A stretch of DNA of 5,532 nt from a bacterium (GTDB lineage: Bacteria; Bacteroidota; Ignavibacteria; Kapaibacteriales; UBA961): the NCBI GenBank assembly GCA_022844575.1, contig JALHLL010000218.1, positions 1 through 5,532 on the forward strand, given 5' to 3'. This document shows positions 1-5,532 of this stretch, piece by piece. How positions within the stretch are numbered: the stretch's first letter is position 1; each line of letters starts with the position of its first letter. The position numbers and the translations under genes were made by a program. The notes beneath the pieces were generated by a model. The model was not told the DNA's origin. It saw only the letters and a list, made by a program, of their open reading frames with translations, and did not search any database.

Positions 1-212
1 TAAACTATGCTCATTATTATAACATTGGGATAAATTATTCTTACATATTTGATTTAATAGTGAAATTGAATACGCAAGTATGTGTATGTATACTATACCT
101 GTTTCTTTTTTAAAGAATACCAACGTTAACACAATTATACTTGGTTTTCTTTTTCAAAATTATCAATTTTTAGAACGCCCCTTTAGTTAATGTAAAATAT
201 TTAAACATATAT
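1..212. other. AT-rich leader region, no confident gene
   Basis: No complete gene can be supported here. One rightward frame is open from base 3 to a TAA at 111-113 and could encode the last 36 residues of a gene entering from the left (it begins NYAHYYNIGINYSYIF). I cannot recognise it, and chance open frames are common at this base composition. The same frame has a second stop (TAG) at 171-173 and then runs without a stop into the LRR gene. Bases 174-212 therefore look more like lost coding sequence than a normal leader. I found no Shine-Dalgarno and no convincing TTG/TAnnTTTG promoter pair. Confidence 0.3.
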
Positions 213-806
213 ATGGTTTTAGCTAAAGACTTGACAATTCTCGAAACGCTTGAGAAAGCGGAGACAATTATTTTATATCGGTCAACTAAAGCGACCACCC
301 TATGGGATGTTAGCAAGAATAAGGGATTAAGAACGCTTGAAATAACTGACTTTTCTAAAATAGAAGAAATTGACCAGCTTTCACGTGCAAAGCATATTGA
401 TAACTTAATTCTTGGTGGGGGAGTGGGCGGAAAGCCAATCAAGTTAAAATCGCTAAAGCCCTTATCTACTCTTACTAATTTAAAGTATCTATCTCTAACA
501 AACCTAAGAGTTGAAGATGATTCTCTACAACCACTTGGTCACCTTAAAAATTTGGAGAGACTCGAGCTAGCGAATCGATTTGAAACAAAAGAATATGCTT
601 GGTTAGCAACAAGACTGCCAAACACAAAATGTAGAATGTTTCAAGCAACAAATTCATGTAAGATTACTGATTCTTACGATAGATTACTTTCGGACACAAT
701 GATAACAGGGCGAAGGAAACCATTCTTGCTCTCAACCAAAGACCATGTAAAAATCGACAAATACGTTAAAGACTTCGAAAAGCTGAAAAAAGAACTTGCA
801 GAGTAA
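213..806 (+). CDS. Leucine-rich repeat protein, possibly N-terminally shortened
   Basis: This encodes 197 residues with about four leucine-rich repeats, at roughly 39-62, 61-89, 90-113 and 114-137. The clearest are LKYLSLTNLRVEDDSLQPLG and LERLELANRFETKEYAWLA, spaced about 24 residues apart. After the repeats come LPNTKC (135-140), a TGRRKPFL segment (165-172) and a charged helical end (KYVKDFEKLKKELAE), which looks like a natural C terminus. There is no signal peptide or membrane segment, so the protein is probably cytoplasmic. LRR arrays usually bind other proteins; the partner is unknown. The ATG at 213 is the only standard start and has no Shine-Dalgarno. The frame stays open upstream to a TAG at 171, and those codons (PLVNVKYLNIYM) resemble another LRR strand, so the annotated start may follow a truncation. 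Coding by this frame is well supported; the function is not. Confidence 0.75.
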   Translation: MVLAKDLTILETLEKAETIILYRSTKATTLWDVSKNKGLRTLEITDFSKIEEIDQLSRAKHIDNLILGGGVGGKPIKLKSLKPLSTLTNLKYLSLTNLRVEDDSLQPLGHLKNLERLELANRFETKEYAWLATRLPNTKCRMFQATNSCKITDSYDRLLSDTMITGRRKPFLLSTKDHVKIDKYVKDFEKLKKELAE

Positions 807-952
807 AACAGCAACTTAAAAAAGGAGTTTTTGAATATTCAGCAGATTTAAAACAATGGCATAGAATAAAGTACCCTATCACTCATGATAAAAAACTAAA
901 AAGAATTGAAATTACGATAAACTATTCCTCAAATGACCGTAGAGTAGAATTT

Positions 953-1402
953 TTGCAAGAATTGACAGTGTATAGGTATTACACACCCAAGCATGTTTAC
1001 TTACAAAGCTCTTTCAAAAAAAGAATCGGTGAGCGTCCCCTTTTTAAGATAGTGAACAAAAGTAATCAAACCTTTCGTGGGAACAGTATGATAAGTTTCT
1101 TTTTCGGAAGAATAAAAGAGAAAATTGGCGATGGCTGGAAGGAGTTTAGAGGATCTTATTGCGGTTCATCTGAGTCTGAAGAACCGCTAAAAAAAAACGG
1201 TATTGCTTATTCTTGGATCCCTAGTTTCAGTAGTGGTAACGAATACCGTATTAAAAATCGCGGAACTTATACATATACCGTTATAATGATTCCTGAAGAT
1301 GATTCAGACGGGATTACAACACAATCCATCAACGAAGCAAAACCAACACTGCAAACAAAGATAAGGTACGAATTAGAAAGTACATTTGTGGTAGAAAAGT
1401 AA
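953..1402 (+). CDS. Orphan beta-rich protein, probably 5'-truncated or frameshifted
   Basis: From the TTG at 953 this gives 149 residues, but the frame is open from 770. The upstream part looks coding (for example EYSADLKQWHRIKYP and LKRIEITINY), yet it contains no ATG, GTG or TTG before 953. The TTG has no Shine-Dalgarno and lies inside this apparently coding stretch, so it is a doubtful start. The likeliest reading is a gene that lost its 5' end or carries a frameshift, following the LRR gene directly. The body alternates short hydrophobic and polar strands (FKIVNKSNQTF, GNEYRIKNRGTYTYTVIM), a pattern seen in Ig-like beta-sandwich domains that end in a 'G.YRI...GTY.Y.V' strand pair. That resemblance is by eye only. 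I see no catalytic motif, signal peptide or membrane helix. It could be a pseudogene remnant. Confidence 0.5.
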   Translation: MQELTVYRYYTPKHVYLQSSFKKRIGERPLFKIVNKSNQTFRGNSMISFFFGRIKEKIGDGWKEFRGSYCGSSESEEPLKKNGIAYSWIPSFSSGNEYRIKNRGTYTYTVIMIPEDDSDGITTQSINEAKPTLQTKIRYELESTFVVEK

Positions 1403-1453
1403 ACTGGCAAGTGATTGGGCATCGTCGCTTATTTTTCAATCCGATTCGTCATT

Positions 1454-2185
1454 ATGAGTACACAACTGCCTTCGCTAATAAGATTAACGGCAATCATCGC
1501 GACTATACTACTAATCGGTTGTTCGAAGCAACACCATCAGGAAGTCAAAACTACATTAAAAGATAGTGTAGTGTACGCAAACGAAACAGAATCGGAATAT
1601 ATACTTATCAAAGAAAACAAATGTAAGCAAACTAATCTTTCTCATCAATTTGACATCGAGATAGACTTTAAACGTTATAGATATAAAGATACAATGTACA
1701 GTAGTGAGCCCTGCATATTAAAAGTGTTTATTAAAGAAAAAGCAACAAAGCTCTTGATAGACACTTTCTCGATTACCTCGGATCAATATTATTCAGATAT
1801 GTTTTTAAGTTGTGATAGCATGACTTCATATACCACGGGGTTCAAAGCAGATAGAGAAATTCCTGATTATTATTTTGGTGATTTGGTGGTAGCCGATATG
1901 AACTTTGACGGATATGATGATATTGCGGTGGTTAATGATGTCGGCGGAAATGGCGGACCTTTTCACACCTATTACATACAAACTAACAATAAGAAATTTT
2001 ATAAAGACAATTACTTAACCGATACTGTAGGGCATTTTCCTACAATATTTAATAGTAATAAGAAGACGTTAACCGTCATAGGTCATACAGATGCAAGGCA
2101 TTTTAGCGAAACTATATATAAACTTAATACAAAGAAAAGCACGTGGCATAAAATAAGTTATGGAAGAGTAAGAGCATCTGACTGA
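1454..2185 (+). CDS. Lipoprotein resembling XAC2610-related proteins
   Basis: This is a 243-residue predicted lipoprotein. The N terminus has a short polar start with Arg10, a hydrophobic stretch (residues 11-21) and a lipobox LLIGC with the lipidated Cys at 23, so export and membrane anchoring are expected. The C-terminal half holds LVVADMNFDGYDDIAVV (144-160), where Asp148, Asn150, Asp152 and Asp156 form an EF-hand-like calcium loop of the FG-GAP/dockerin type. It is followed by NDVGGNGGPFHTYYIQ and KKTLTVIG. This order matches what I recall of XAC2610-related proteins, whose function is unclear. The ATG at 1454 is preferred over an in-frame TTG at 1415, because the longer form puts 13 extra hydrophobic residues before the signal peptide. 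No Shine-Dalgarno is visible, as with its neighbours. The 51 bases separating it from the preceding gene allow either co-transcription or a separate promoter. Confidence 0.8.
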   Translation: MSTQLPSLIRLTAIIATILLIGCSKQHHQEVKTTLKDSVVYANETESEYILIKENKCKQTNLSHQFDIEIDFKRYRYKDTMYSSEPCILKVFIKEKATKLLIDTFSITSDQYYSDMFLSCDSMTSYTTGFKADREIPDYYFGDLVVADMNFDGYDDIAVVNDVGGNGGPFHTYYIQTNNKKFYKDNYLTDTVGHFPTIFNSNKKTLTVIGHTDARHFSETIYKLNTKKSTWHKISYGRVRASD

Positions 2186-2307
2186 TTGAGACACATAAAA
2201 GCAATTGGAAGGGAACAATTTACCGTGCATCACATTTTTGTTTTAGTCCACTTAGTAAAGTTAAAAAAACACTTTTGTTACTTCGCATATTAAACCAAGT
2301 ATCAATT

Positions 2308-2856
2308 ATGAAATTCCTACTATATAAAAACATTAAGTATAAATCAAAATTAAACCCTGCTGAGATAGTCCAAAGACTTAAAGAGAATACTGAACACAAA
2401 AACTCATCAAGTCTTTTTTTATCTTTTAGTGAGTTTACTATCAGTTTTAGTGGATTTTCTTTTCGCTCTTCGAATAGATATTCTAAACCTTATATCGGAC
2501 AAATTGATGAATCAGAATTTACTCTTAAAAGAGTTATACATTATCGTAATTCTGTTTTACCAATCATTAAAGGAACGATACATAAAGATTTTGACGGAAC
2601 AACCATTAATGTACAAATGAGGTTACACACTTCCATGATAGTATTTTTCTGCATTTGGTGTGGCATTGTGGGCTTTATGGGCATCGGTACAAGTTTACAC
2701 TTATTTAATTTTCCAGACACCGATATAGCGACTATAGGCCCATTTGTTATGTTATTGTTTGGCGTTTTGATTATTATTGGTGCTTTTCAGTATGAAAGCA
2801 ATAAATCAACACATGACTTAATAGAAATATTGGATGCGGAAATAATTGAGGAATAG
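2308..2856 (+). CDS. Small membrane protein with two C-terminal helices
   Basis: This encodes 182 residues. Residues 1-108 are soluble: they open MKFLLYKNIKYKSKLNPAEI and include a Phe/Ser-rich stretch at 37-54 and VIHYRNSVLPIIKGTI (76-91). Two membrane helices follow at about 109-131 and 141-161, joined by a short loop, and then a 20-residue charged tail (KSTHDLIEILDAEIIEE). There is no signal peptide, so both the N-terminal domain and the tail probably face the cytoplasm. The layout resembles uncharacterised Bacteroidota membrane proteins I recall with an N-terminal KFLLYKN-type domain, but I cannot give a function. The ATG at 2308 is chosen over a TTG at 2275 because the added residues fit no motif. 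It is separated from the lipoprotein gene by 122 bases and has no visible Shine-Dalgarno. Confidence 0.78.
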   Translation: MKFLLYKNIKYKSKLNPAEIVQRLKENTEHKNSSSLFLSFSEFTISFSGFSFRSSNRYSKPYIGQIDESEFTLKRVIHYRNSVLPIIKGTIHKDFDGTTINVQMRLHTSMIVFFCIWCGIVGFMGIGTSLHLFNFPDTDIATIGPFVMLLFGVLIIIGAFQYESNKSTHDLIEILDAEIIEE

Positions 2857-2927
2857 GATTGGTATAGATGGTAAATACTCTCAAAATAGCAATGTAGTAC
2901 CATACCAGAACCACAATTCAAATGTAT

Positions 2928-3000
2928 AACTGAAGGCTTCTGGCCTATTGCTGATTACACTATCAAGCATCGGCGATAACGTTCCTTTGGCTTTTCAGTT
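2928..3000. repeat. Nested inverted repeats in the convergent gap
   Basis: The outer arms are AACTGAA (2928-2934) and TTCAGTT (2994-3000), 73 bases end to end. Inside lies a second hairpin at 2949-2969: TGC/GCA plus TGAT/ATCA with one bulged A and a 6-base loop. The right outer arm touches the stop codon of the HDOD gene. The structure sits between two convergent genes, where a bidirectional terminator is expected, but neither strand has a T tract next to a stem. The short arms in AT-rich DNA could be chance. Confidence 0.25.
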
Positions 3001-3964
3001 ACCGCGTTATTGTCATATCCGCCGCTAAGGTATATTCGGACATAAGGGTATCAAGAAATGTAATAAGCGCATCATCATCCTCTACATTAAATGTAGTGCG
3101 TACTTGGGTAAGCAAATCTTCATGTATAAACAAATCATACTGCGTGGTATCGTGCATCCATTTTGTAAAACCGCCGCTTATTGCAAAAAATTCCGCAAGC
3201 CCTACCAAACCCGTCAGTACTTTGTTTTCATTCATTGTATTGCGGCGTAACGGTTTTGCTGGGTTTAGCTCCGTCCTATCGTTCAATTGTGCTTCCAACG
3301 ACATTGTCGGTATTTGTTCTTCCGACCATGTTACGGTATGATGGCAAAAAATTGCCGAGCGTAATTGCTCAGGCAAATTCCATTTTTCGGCAAACCATAA
3401 TCCCAAATCCGTATGCCCGCCTCCCAAAATAATTTTTTCCGCTTCCATAAATCCAATCCCCTCTTTTACCTGCAATTTTCTTATCTCGGCAAAGTCACGC
3501 GGCAAAAATTGCGCTGCTATCAAAATACCTATATCATGTATCAAACCGGCTACAAATGCCTCCCCTGCTACTCTGTATCCTAATTTTCTTGCCAGGAATC
3601 TTGCTGTGGAACCGCAATAGACGGAGTAATTCCAGAATTCTCGAATATCCAAAAGTTCAGTTCGCATTGTTGCGAATATTCTTTGCACAACCAGACTAAG
3701 TAGTATTTCTTTTACTGCCGAAAGTCCCAAAATCACTAAAGCAAGCTCTACGGTAGATACTTTGCGCAATAAGCCGTAAAAGGGTGAATTGGCGACTGCC
3801 AAAACCCTTGCCGTAAGCGATACATCCCTTTCTATTATTCTGGCAAGCGATGCCGCACTTGCATTGGGGTCATCGATAGATTGTAATACTGCCGATGCCG
3901 TAGCAGGAATTGTGGGTAGGTCTTTTCTCGATTCTAATTTTGTACGTATCTTTTCGCTAAGCAT
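2999..3964 (-). CDS. HDOD-domain signalling protein
   Basis: This is a 321-residue cytoplasmic protein with an HDOD domain at about residues 15-215. The N-terminal signature is clear: LPTIPATASAVLQSIDDPNA, then LARIIERDVSLTARVLAVAN and SPFYG up to residue 64. The HD-derived core includes GLIHDIG with His143-Asp144, GGGHTDLG (181-188) and CHH (207-209). The position where HD enzymes usually carry the first metal His (within FWNYSVYCG, 110-118) appears to be Tyr, so hydrolase activity is doubtful. That is common in HDOD proteins, which act in signalling and motility control. Residues 216-321 hold no domain I recognise. The ATG at 3964 overlaps the sigma factor stop by 8 bases (ATGCTTAG), which points to translational coupling; a TTG two codons earlier is possible but weaker. 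The context suggests a role in controlling motility, possibly through the sigma factor. Confidence 0.88.
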   Translation of the reverse strand: MLSEKIRTKLESRKDLPTIPATASAVLQSIDDPNASAASLARIIERDVSLTARVLAVANSPFYGLLRKVSTVELALVILGLSAVKEILLSLVVQRIFATMRTELLDIREFWNYSVYCGSTARFLARKLGYRVAGEAFVAGLIHDIGILIAAQFLPRDFAEIRKLQVKEGIGFMEAEKIILGGGHTDLGLWFAEKWNLPEQLRSAIFCHHTVTWSEEQIPTMSLEAQLNDRTELNPAKPLRRNTMNENKVLTGLVGLAEFFAISGGFTKWMHDTTQYDLFIHEDLLTQVRTTFNVEDDDALITFLDTLMSEYTLAADMTITR

Positions 3965-4748
3965 GTTCAAAGTCCCGCAGTTTTTTCCGCAGGTCGGTTA
4001 TAGTTTGTGTATGAATCTGACAAACCCGACTTTCGGTTACATTAAGGTGCACACCAATTTCCTTAAACGTCAATTCCTCATAATAGTATAAGGACATTAC
4101 CAAGCGTTTTTTTTCGGGAAGTTTTTCCAAATACTTCTGTATAAATTGTTGCTGCTCTTCATCCTGTAATGCTTGAAGCACATCATACCAATCGGGGTCT
4201 TCCGATTCTTTTGATATCACTTCTTCATCATCATTTGTTTGTGCCGAAGCCGCATTATTAACCGCCAATGCTGAAAGTGAGGCGGCAGCAGCCGAAAGAT
4301 AACTCTGATACTCCTCTTGCGATACATTCAGTTTTAATCTTATTTCTTCTGCCGTTACTTCCCTACCCTCCTGACTTCTCAAAGCATCAGCCGCTGCAAG
4401 GTATTCATGTACTCTGCGCCTTGCCGAACGCGATAGCCAATCAAGTCGCCTCAATTCGTCAATAATCATTCCCTTAATACGTGGCATGGCAAAGGTTTCA
4501 AACTTCAGTCCACGCTCCGCTTCAAATCTATCCAACGCTTCGTTAAGACCTACAATACCAATATTTACAAAGTCATTTTCATTCAGTATGGAATGCGAGG
4601 GGATATTTAAGCCGTTTACCACATATCTAACCAACCATACATAATGTAACATCAACTTATGCCGTTCCTTTTGGTTTTGCGATACCAAAAAGTCAGCCCA
4701 AGTTTGCTTCAGTAGTTCATCGGAAAGTTGTTGCGGATAAATCGCCAT
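3957..4748 (-). CDS. fliA: FliA-type RNA polymerase sigma factor (sigma-28)
   Basis: This is a 263-residue sigma-70-family factor of the flagellar/sporulation-type group; E. coli FliA has 239 residues. Region 2 spans about 36-110, with DFVNIGIVGLNEALDRFEAE (59-78) and FAMPRIKGMIIDELRRLDWL (86-105), the RI.G.IIDELR.LDW.SRS block typical of FliA. Region 3 (about 107-165) contains RRRVHEYLAAADAL. An acidic, Ala/Ser-rich linker (about 155-190) is longer than usual. Region 4 (about 203-258) has LPEKKRLVMSLYYYEELTFK and the helix-turn-helix FKEIGVHLNVTESRVCQIHT, which reads the -35 element. There is no region 1.1. FliA directs RNA polymerase to late flagellar and chemotaxis promoters and is normally held by the anti-sigma factor FlgM, which is not seen here. 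The ATG at 4748 is preferred; a GTG at 4760 would add four residues. The start lies 23 bases after the preceding stop codon. Confidence 0.9.
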   Translation of the reverse strand: MAIYPQQLSDELLKQTWADFLVSQNQKERHKLMLHYVWLVRYVVNGLNIPSHSILNENDFVNIGIVGLNEALDRFEAERGLKFETFAMPRIKGMIIDELRRLDWLSRSARRRVHEYLAAADALRSQEGREVTAEEIRLKLNVSQEEYQSYLSAAAASLSALAVNNAASAQTNDDEEVISKESEDPDWYDVLQALQDEEQQQFIQKYLEKLPEKKRLVMSLYYYEELTFKEIGVHLNVTESRVCQIHTQTITDLRKKLRDFEHA

Positions 4749-4771
4749 TGTACTGCACACTATTTATGTTA

Positions 4772-5164
4772 TCATTGCTCGGTCGCTTGTTTCTCATTGT
4801 TTTCCATTGCAGCCGCCTCTGCCTGCGCCTTCTGTATCTCCAGAAGTCTTTGTCTGCGTTCTTCTTGTAACCGTTGCGCTTCTTGTTCCAATTCTTCAAT
4901 ATACTTGGCATGCTCTTTTTCGCGCATATTACCAAGTACGGTAAATACCGCAACAATTAATATACCGCCGGCAATAGCAACGGCACTGAATATAAGGAAT
5001 GACTTAAAAAAAGTTCCGATAATATCGTTCGGATTCGATAAATAATACAAAACAAAAGAAACGGAAGCTGCAAGAACACTTACTTGAAACAATGCCTTTA
5101 TAGGATAATCGCTATACAGAGGTTTCTTTTCTTCTATTTTCTTTTTTGTTTTTTTGGCTGCCAT
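4772..5164 (-). CDS. Two-helix membrane protein with coiled-coil tail
   Basis: This is a 130-residue protein with three parts. A Lys-rich N terminus (MAAKKTKKKIEEKKP) is followed by two membrane helices at about 23-42 and 53-78, with a short loop SNPNDIIG between them. The tail (about 80-120) is highly charged, rich in Glu, Arg, Gln and Ala, and predicted by eye to be a helical coiled coil (KYIEELEQEAQRLQEERRQR), ending in a polar segment. The positive N terminus and the tail should both face the cytoplasm. It is the first gene of the apparent operon with the sigma factor, 23 bases upstream of it, and the terminator further upstream makes it promoter-proximal. I do not recognise a family. The position suggests a motility or cell-envelope role, for example tethering a cytoplasmic partner, but that rests only on context. 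The ATG at 5164 is the only start that keeps the basic N terminus. Confidence 0.8.
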   Translation of the reverse strand: MAAKKTKKKIEEKKPLYSDYPIKALFQVSVLAASVSFVLYYLSNPNDIIGTFFKSFLIFSAVAIAGGILIVAVFTVLGNMREKEHAKYIEELEQEAQRLQEERRQRLLEIQKAQAEAAAMENNEKQATEQ

Positions 5165-5239
5165 TACTTCACATCATATAAAATGAGTAATTAACCTAAA
5201 GAGAAATACTGTAATCAAACAAAATTATCGTTTACAGCA

Positions 5240-5247
5240 CAAAAATA
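5240..5247 (-). promoter_or_regulatory. Candidate Bacteroidota-type -7 element for the sigma-28 operon
   Basis: On the minus strand these bases read TATTTTTG, an exact match to the Bacteroidota TAnnTTTG -7 motif, 75 bases before the ATG of the first operon gene. No good TTG/TTTG -33 element lies at the expected distance. A competing sigma-70-like pair is TTGATT (5213-5218) and GTTAAT (5190-5195) with a 17-base spacer. Some promoter is expected in this interval because the preceding gene is closed by a terminator; which element is used is uncertain. Confidence 0.3.
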
Positions 5248-5297
5248 CTTCAAAATGTTCTTTAGGTACATTTTTACTGCATTTAAGTCATATTATC

Positions 5298-5340
5298 AAA
5301 AAGCAGAACGCCTCTTCGGTTAAAGCCGAAGAGGCGTTCT
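5298..5340 (-). terminator. Intrinsic terminator of the T9SS cargo gene
   Basis: A perfect 15-base-pair stem joins 5305-5319 (AGAACGCCTCTTCGG) to 5326-5340, with a 6-base loop. Reading leftward, the stem is followed after two bases by TTTTT (5302-5298), as in a Rho-independent terminator. It lies 47 bases past the stop codon of the leftward T9SS cargo gene. The other strand has only a broken T-rich stretch after the stem, so termination is mainly leftward. It separates that gene from the membrane protein/sigma factor operon. Confidence 0.9.
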
Positions 5341-5387
5341 TTATTCTTGTCACCTACTCGTTTTTGTATGAGTAGTCGAGCGGTTTC

Positions 5388-5532
5388 TTAGTGTACTACC
5401 GACATCGTGCGTGTTTCCGTCGTTCCGCCGGCACTGATTACCAAACGATAAACACCGCTTGTTAAGTTACCTGTCGGTACGGAGATTACATGATCACCAC
5501 TGCTGCGATAACCTGCATTCACATTGTTCAAT
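5388..5532 (-). CDS. C-terminal end of a T9SS-secreted protein (type A sorting domain), partial
   Basis: Only the last 47 codons are in the window; the gene continues beyond the right edge. The translated tail contains VNAGYRSSGDHVISVPTG, then NLTSGVYRLVISAGGTTETR and the end TMSVVH. This follows the T9SS type A sorting-domain pattern (AGYH..., then L.SGVY...I.AG...ET..M.V), a beta-sandwich tag recognised and usually removed by the type IX secretion machinery during export across the outer membrane. The rest of the protein, and so its function, cannot be seen. It is followed by a strong terminator, so it is probably the last or only gene of its transcript. A small stem (CTACTC 5354-5359 with GAGTAG 5370-5375) lies between the stop codon and the terminator. 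Confidence 0.8.
   Translation of the reverse strand, partial: LNNVNAGYRSSGDHVISVPTGNLTSGVYRLVISAGGTTETRTMSVVH

Noticed and set aside
170..442. 90-codon open frame on the minus strand
   Set aside because: It lies opposite the LRR gene, which has clear repeat structure; the antisense product shows no recognisable motif.
784..792. Programmed -1 frameshift site joining the LRR gene to the next frame
   Set aside because: The A6 run is possible slippery DNA, but there is no full heptamer in the right phase and no obvious downstream stem, so truncation or mutation is more likely.
2972..2979. GGCGATAA on the plus strand, a near match to the sigma-28 -10 element
   Set aside because: No matching -35 at the expected spacing, and it points into the antisense of the HDOD gene.
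2928..3000. 73-base element with 7-base terminal stem, resembling a tRNA outline
   Set aside because: The length and acceptor-like stem fit, but neither strand has a pairable T arm, a GTTC loop or a D stem at the right positions.
3096..4091. Several 80-100 codon open frames on the plus strand
   Set aside because: They lie antisense to the well-supported HDOD and sigma factor genes and have no independent support.
4717..5045. Overlapping open frames at 4717-4956 (minus) and 4728-5045 (plus)
   Set aside because: They overlap the coiled-coil membrane protein in other frames; their basic or Cys/Ser-rich compositions are what shadow translation of charged helical codons gives.
5354..5375. Small stem-loop between the T9SS gene stop and its terminator
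   Set aside because: Only six base pairs with a 10-base loop and no T tract; noted with the gene but not called as a terminator.
1..5532. CRISPR array, insertion sequence, tRNA or rRNA gene
   Set aside because: No regularly spaced repeats, transposase-like protein, terminal inverted repeats of an element, or RNA gene signatures were seen.

Overview
The window has two halves that differ in base composition and coding strand. The left half (about 1-2870) is AT-rich, for example 35% GC in 541-600 and 27% in 2401-2460. It carries four rightward genes with no shared pathway: a leucine-rich-repeat protein, a beta-rich orphan protein with no convincing start codon, a lipoprotein resembling the XAC2610-related family, and a small two-helix membrane protein. 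It reads as an accessory block. The reading frames at its left edge suggest partial decay: LRR-like coding upstream of the first ATG, and a second gene whose open frame starts well before any usable start.

The right half (about 2999-5532) has higher GC (47% in 3541-3600, 53% in 4381-4440) and is read leftward. It holds a compact apparent operon, in transcription order: a 130-residue two-helix membrane protein with a charged coiled-coil tail, a FliA-type (sigma-28) sigma factor, and an HDOD-domain signalling protein. The sigma factor stop codon overlaps the HDOD start by 8 bases, so these two are probably translationally coupled. Upstream of the operon lies a strong intrinsic terminator. It closes a separate leftward gene, of which only the last 47 codons are present; these form a type IX secretion (T9SS) type A C-terminal sorting domain.

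A T9SS cargo tail beside a flagellar-type sigma factor, the lack of clear Shine-Dalgarno sequences before most genes, and AT-rich leaders suggest a member of the Bacteroidota/Ignavibacteriota/Kapabacteria group that can make flagella. This is inference; no rRNA or other phylogenetic marker is present.

The two halves converge in a 142-base gap (2857-2998). That gap contains nested inverted repeats but no clear T-tract terminator. I did not find a clearly new multi-gene system. The best leads are the uncharacterised membrane protein heading the sigma-28 operon, the sigma-28/HDOD coupling, and the decayed-looking accessory genes, which might be orphan immunity genes.
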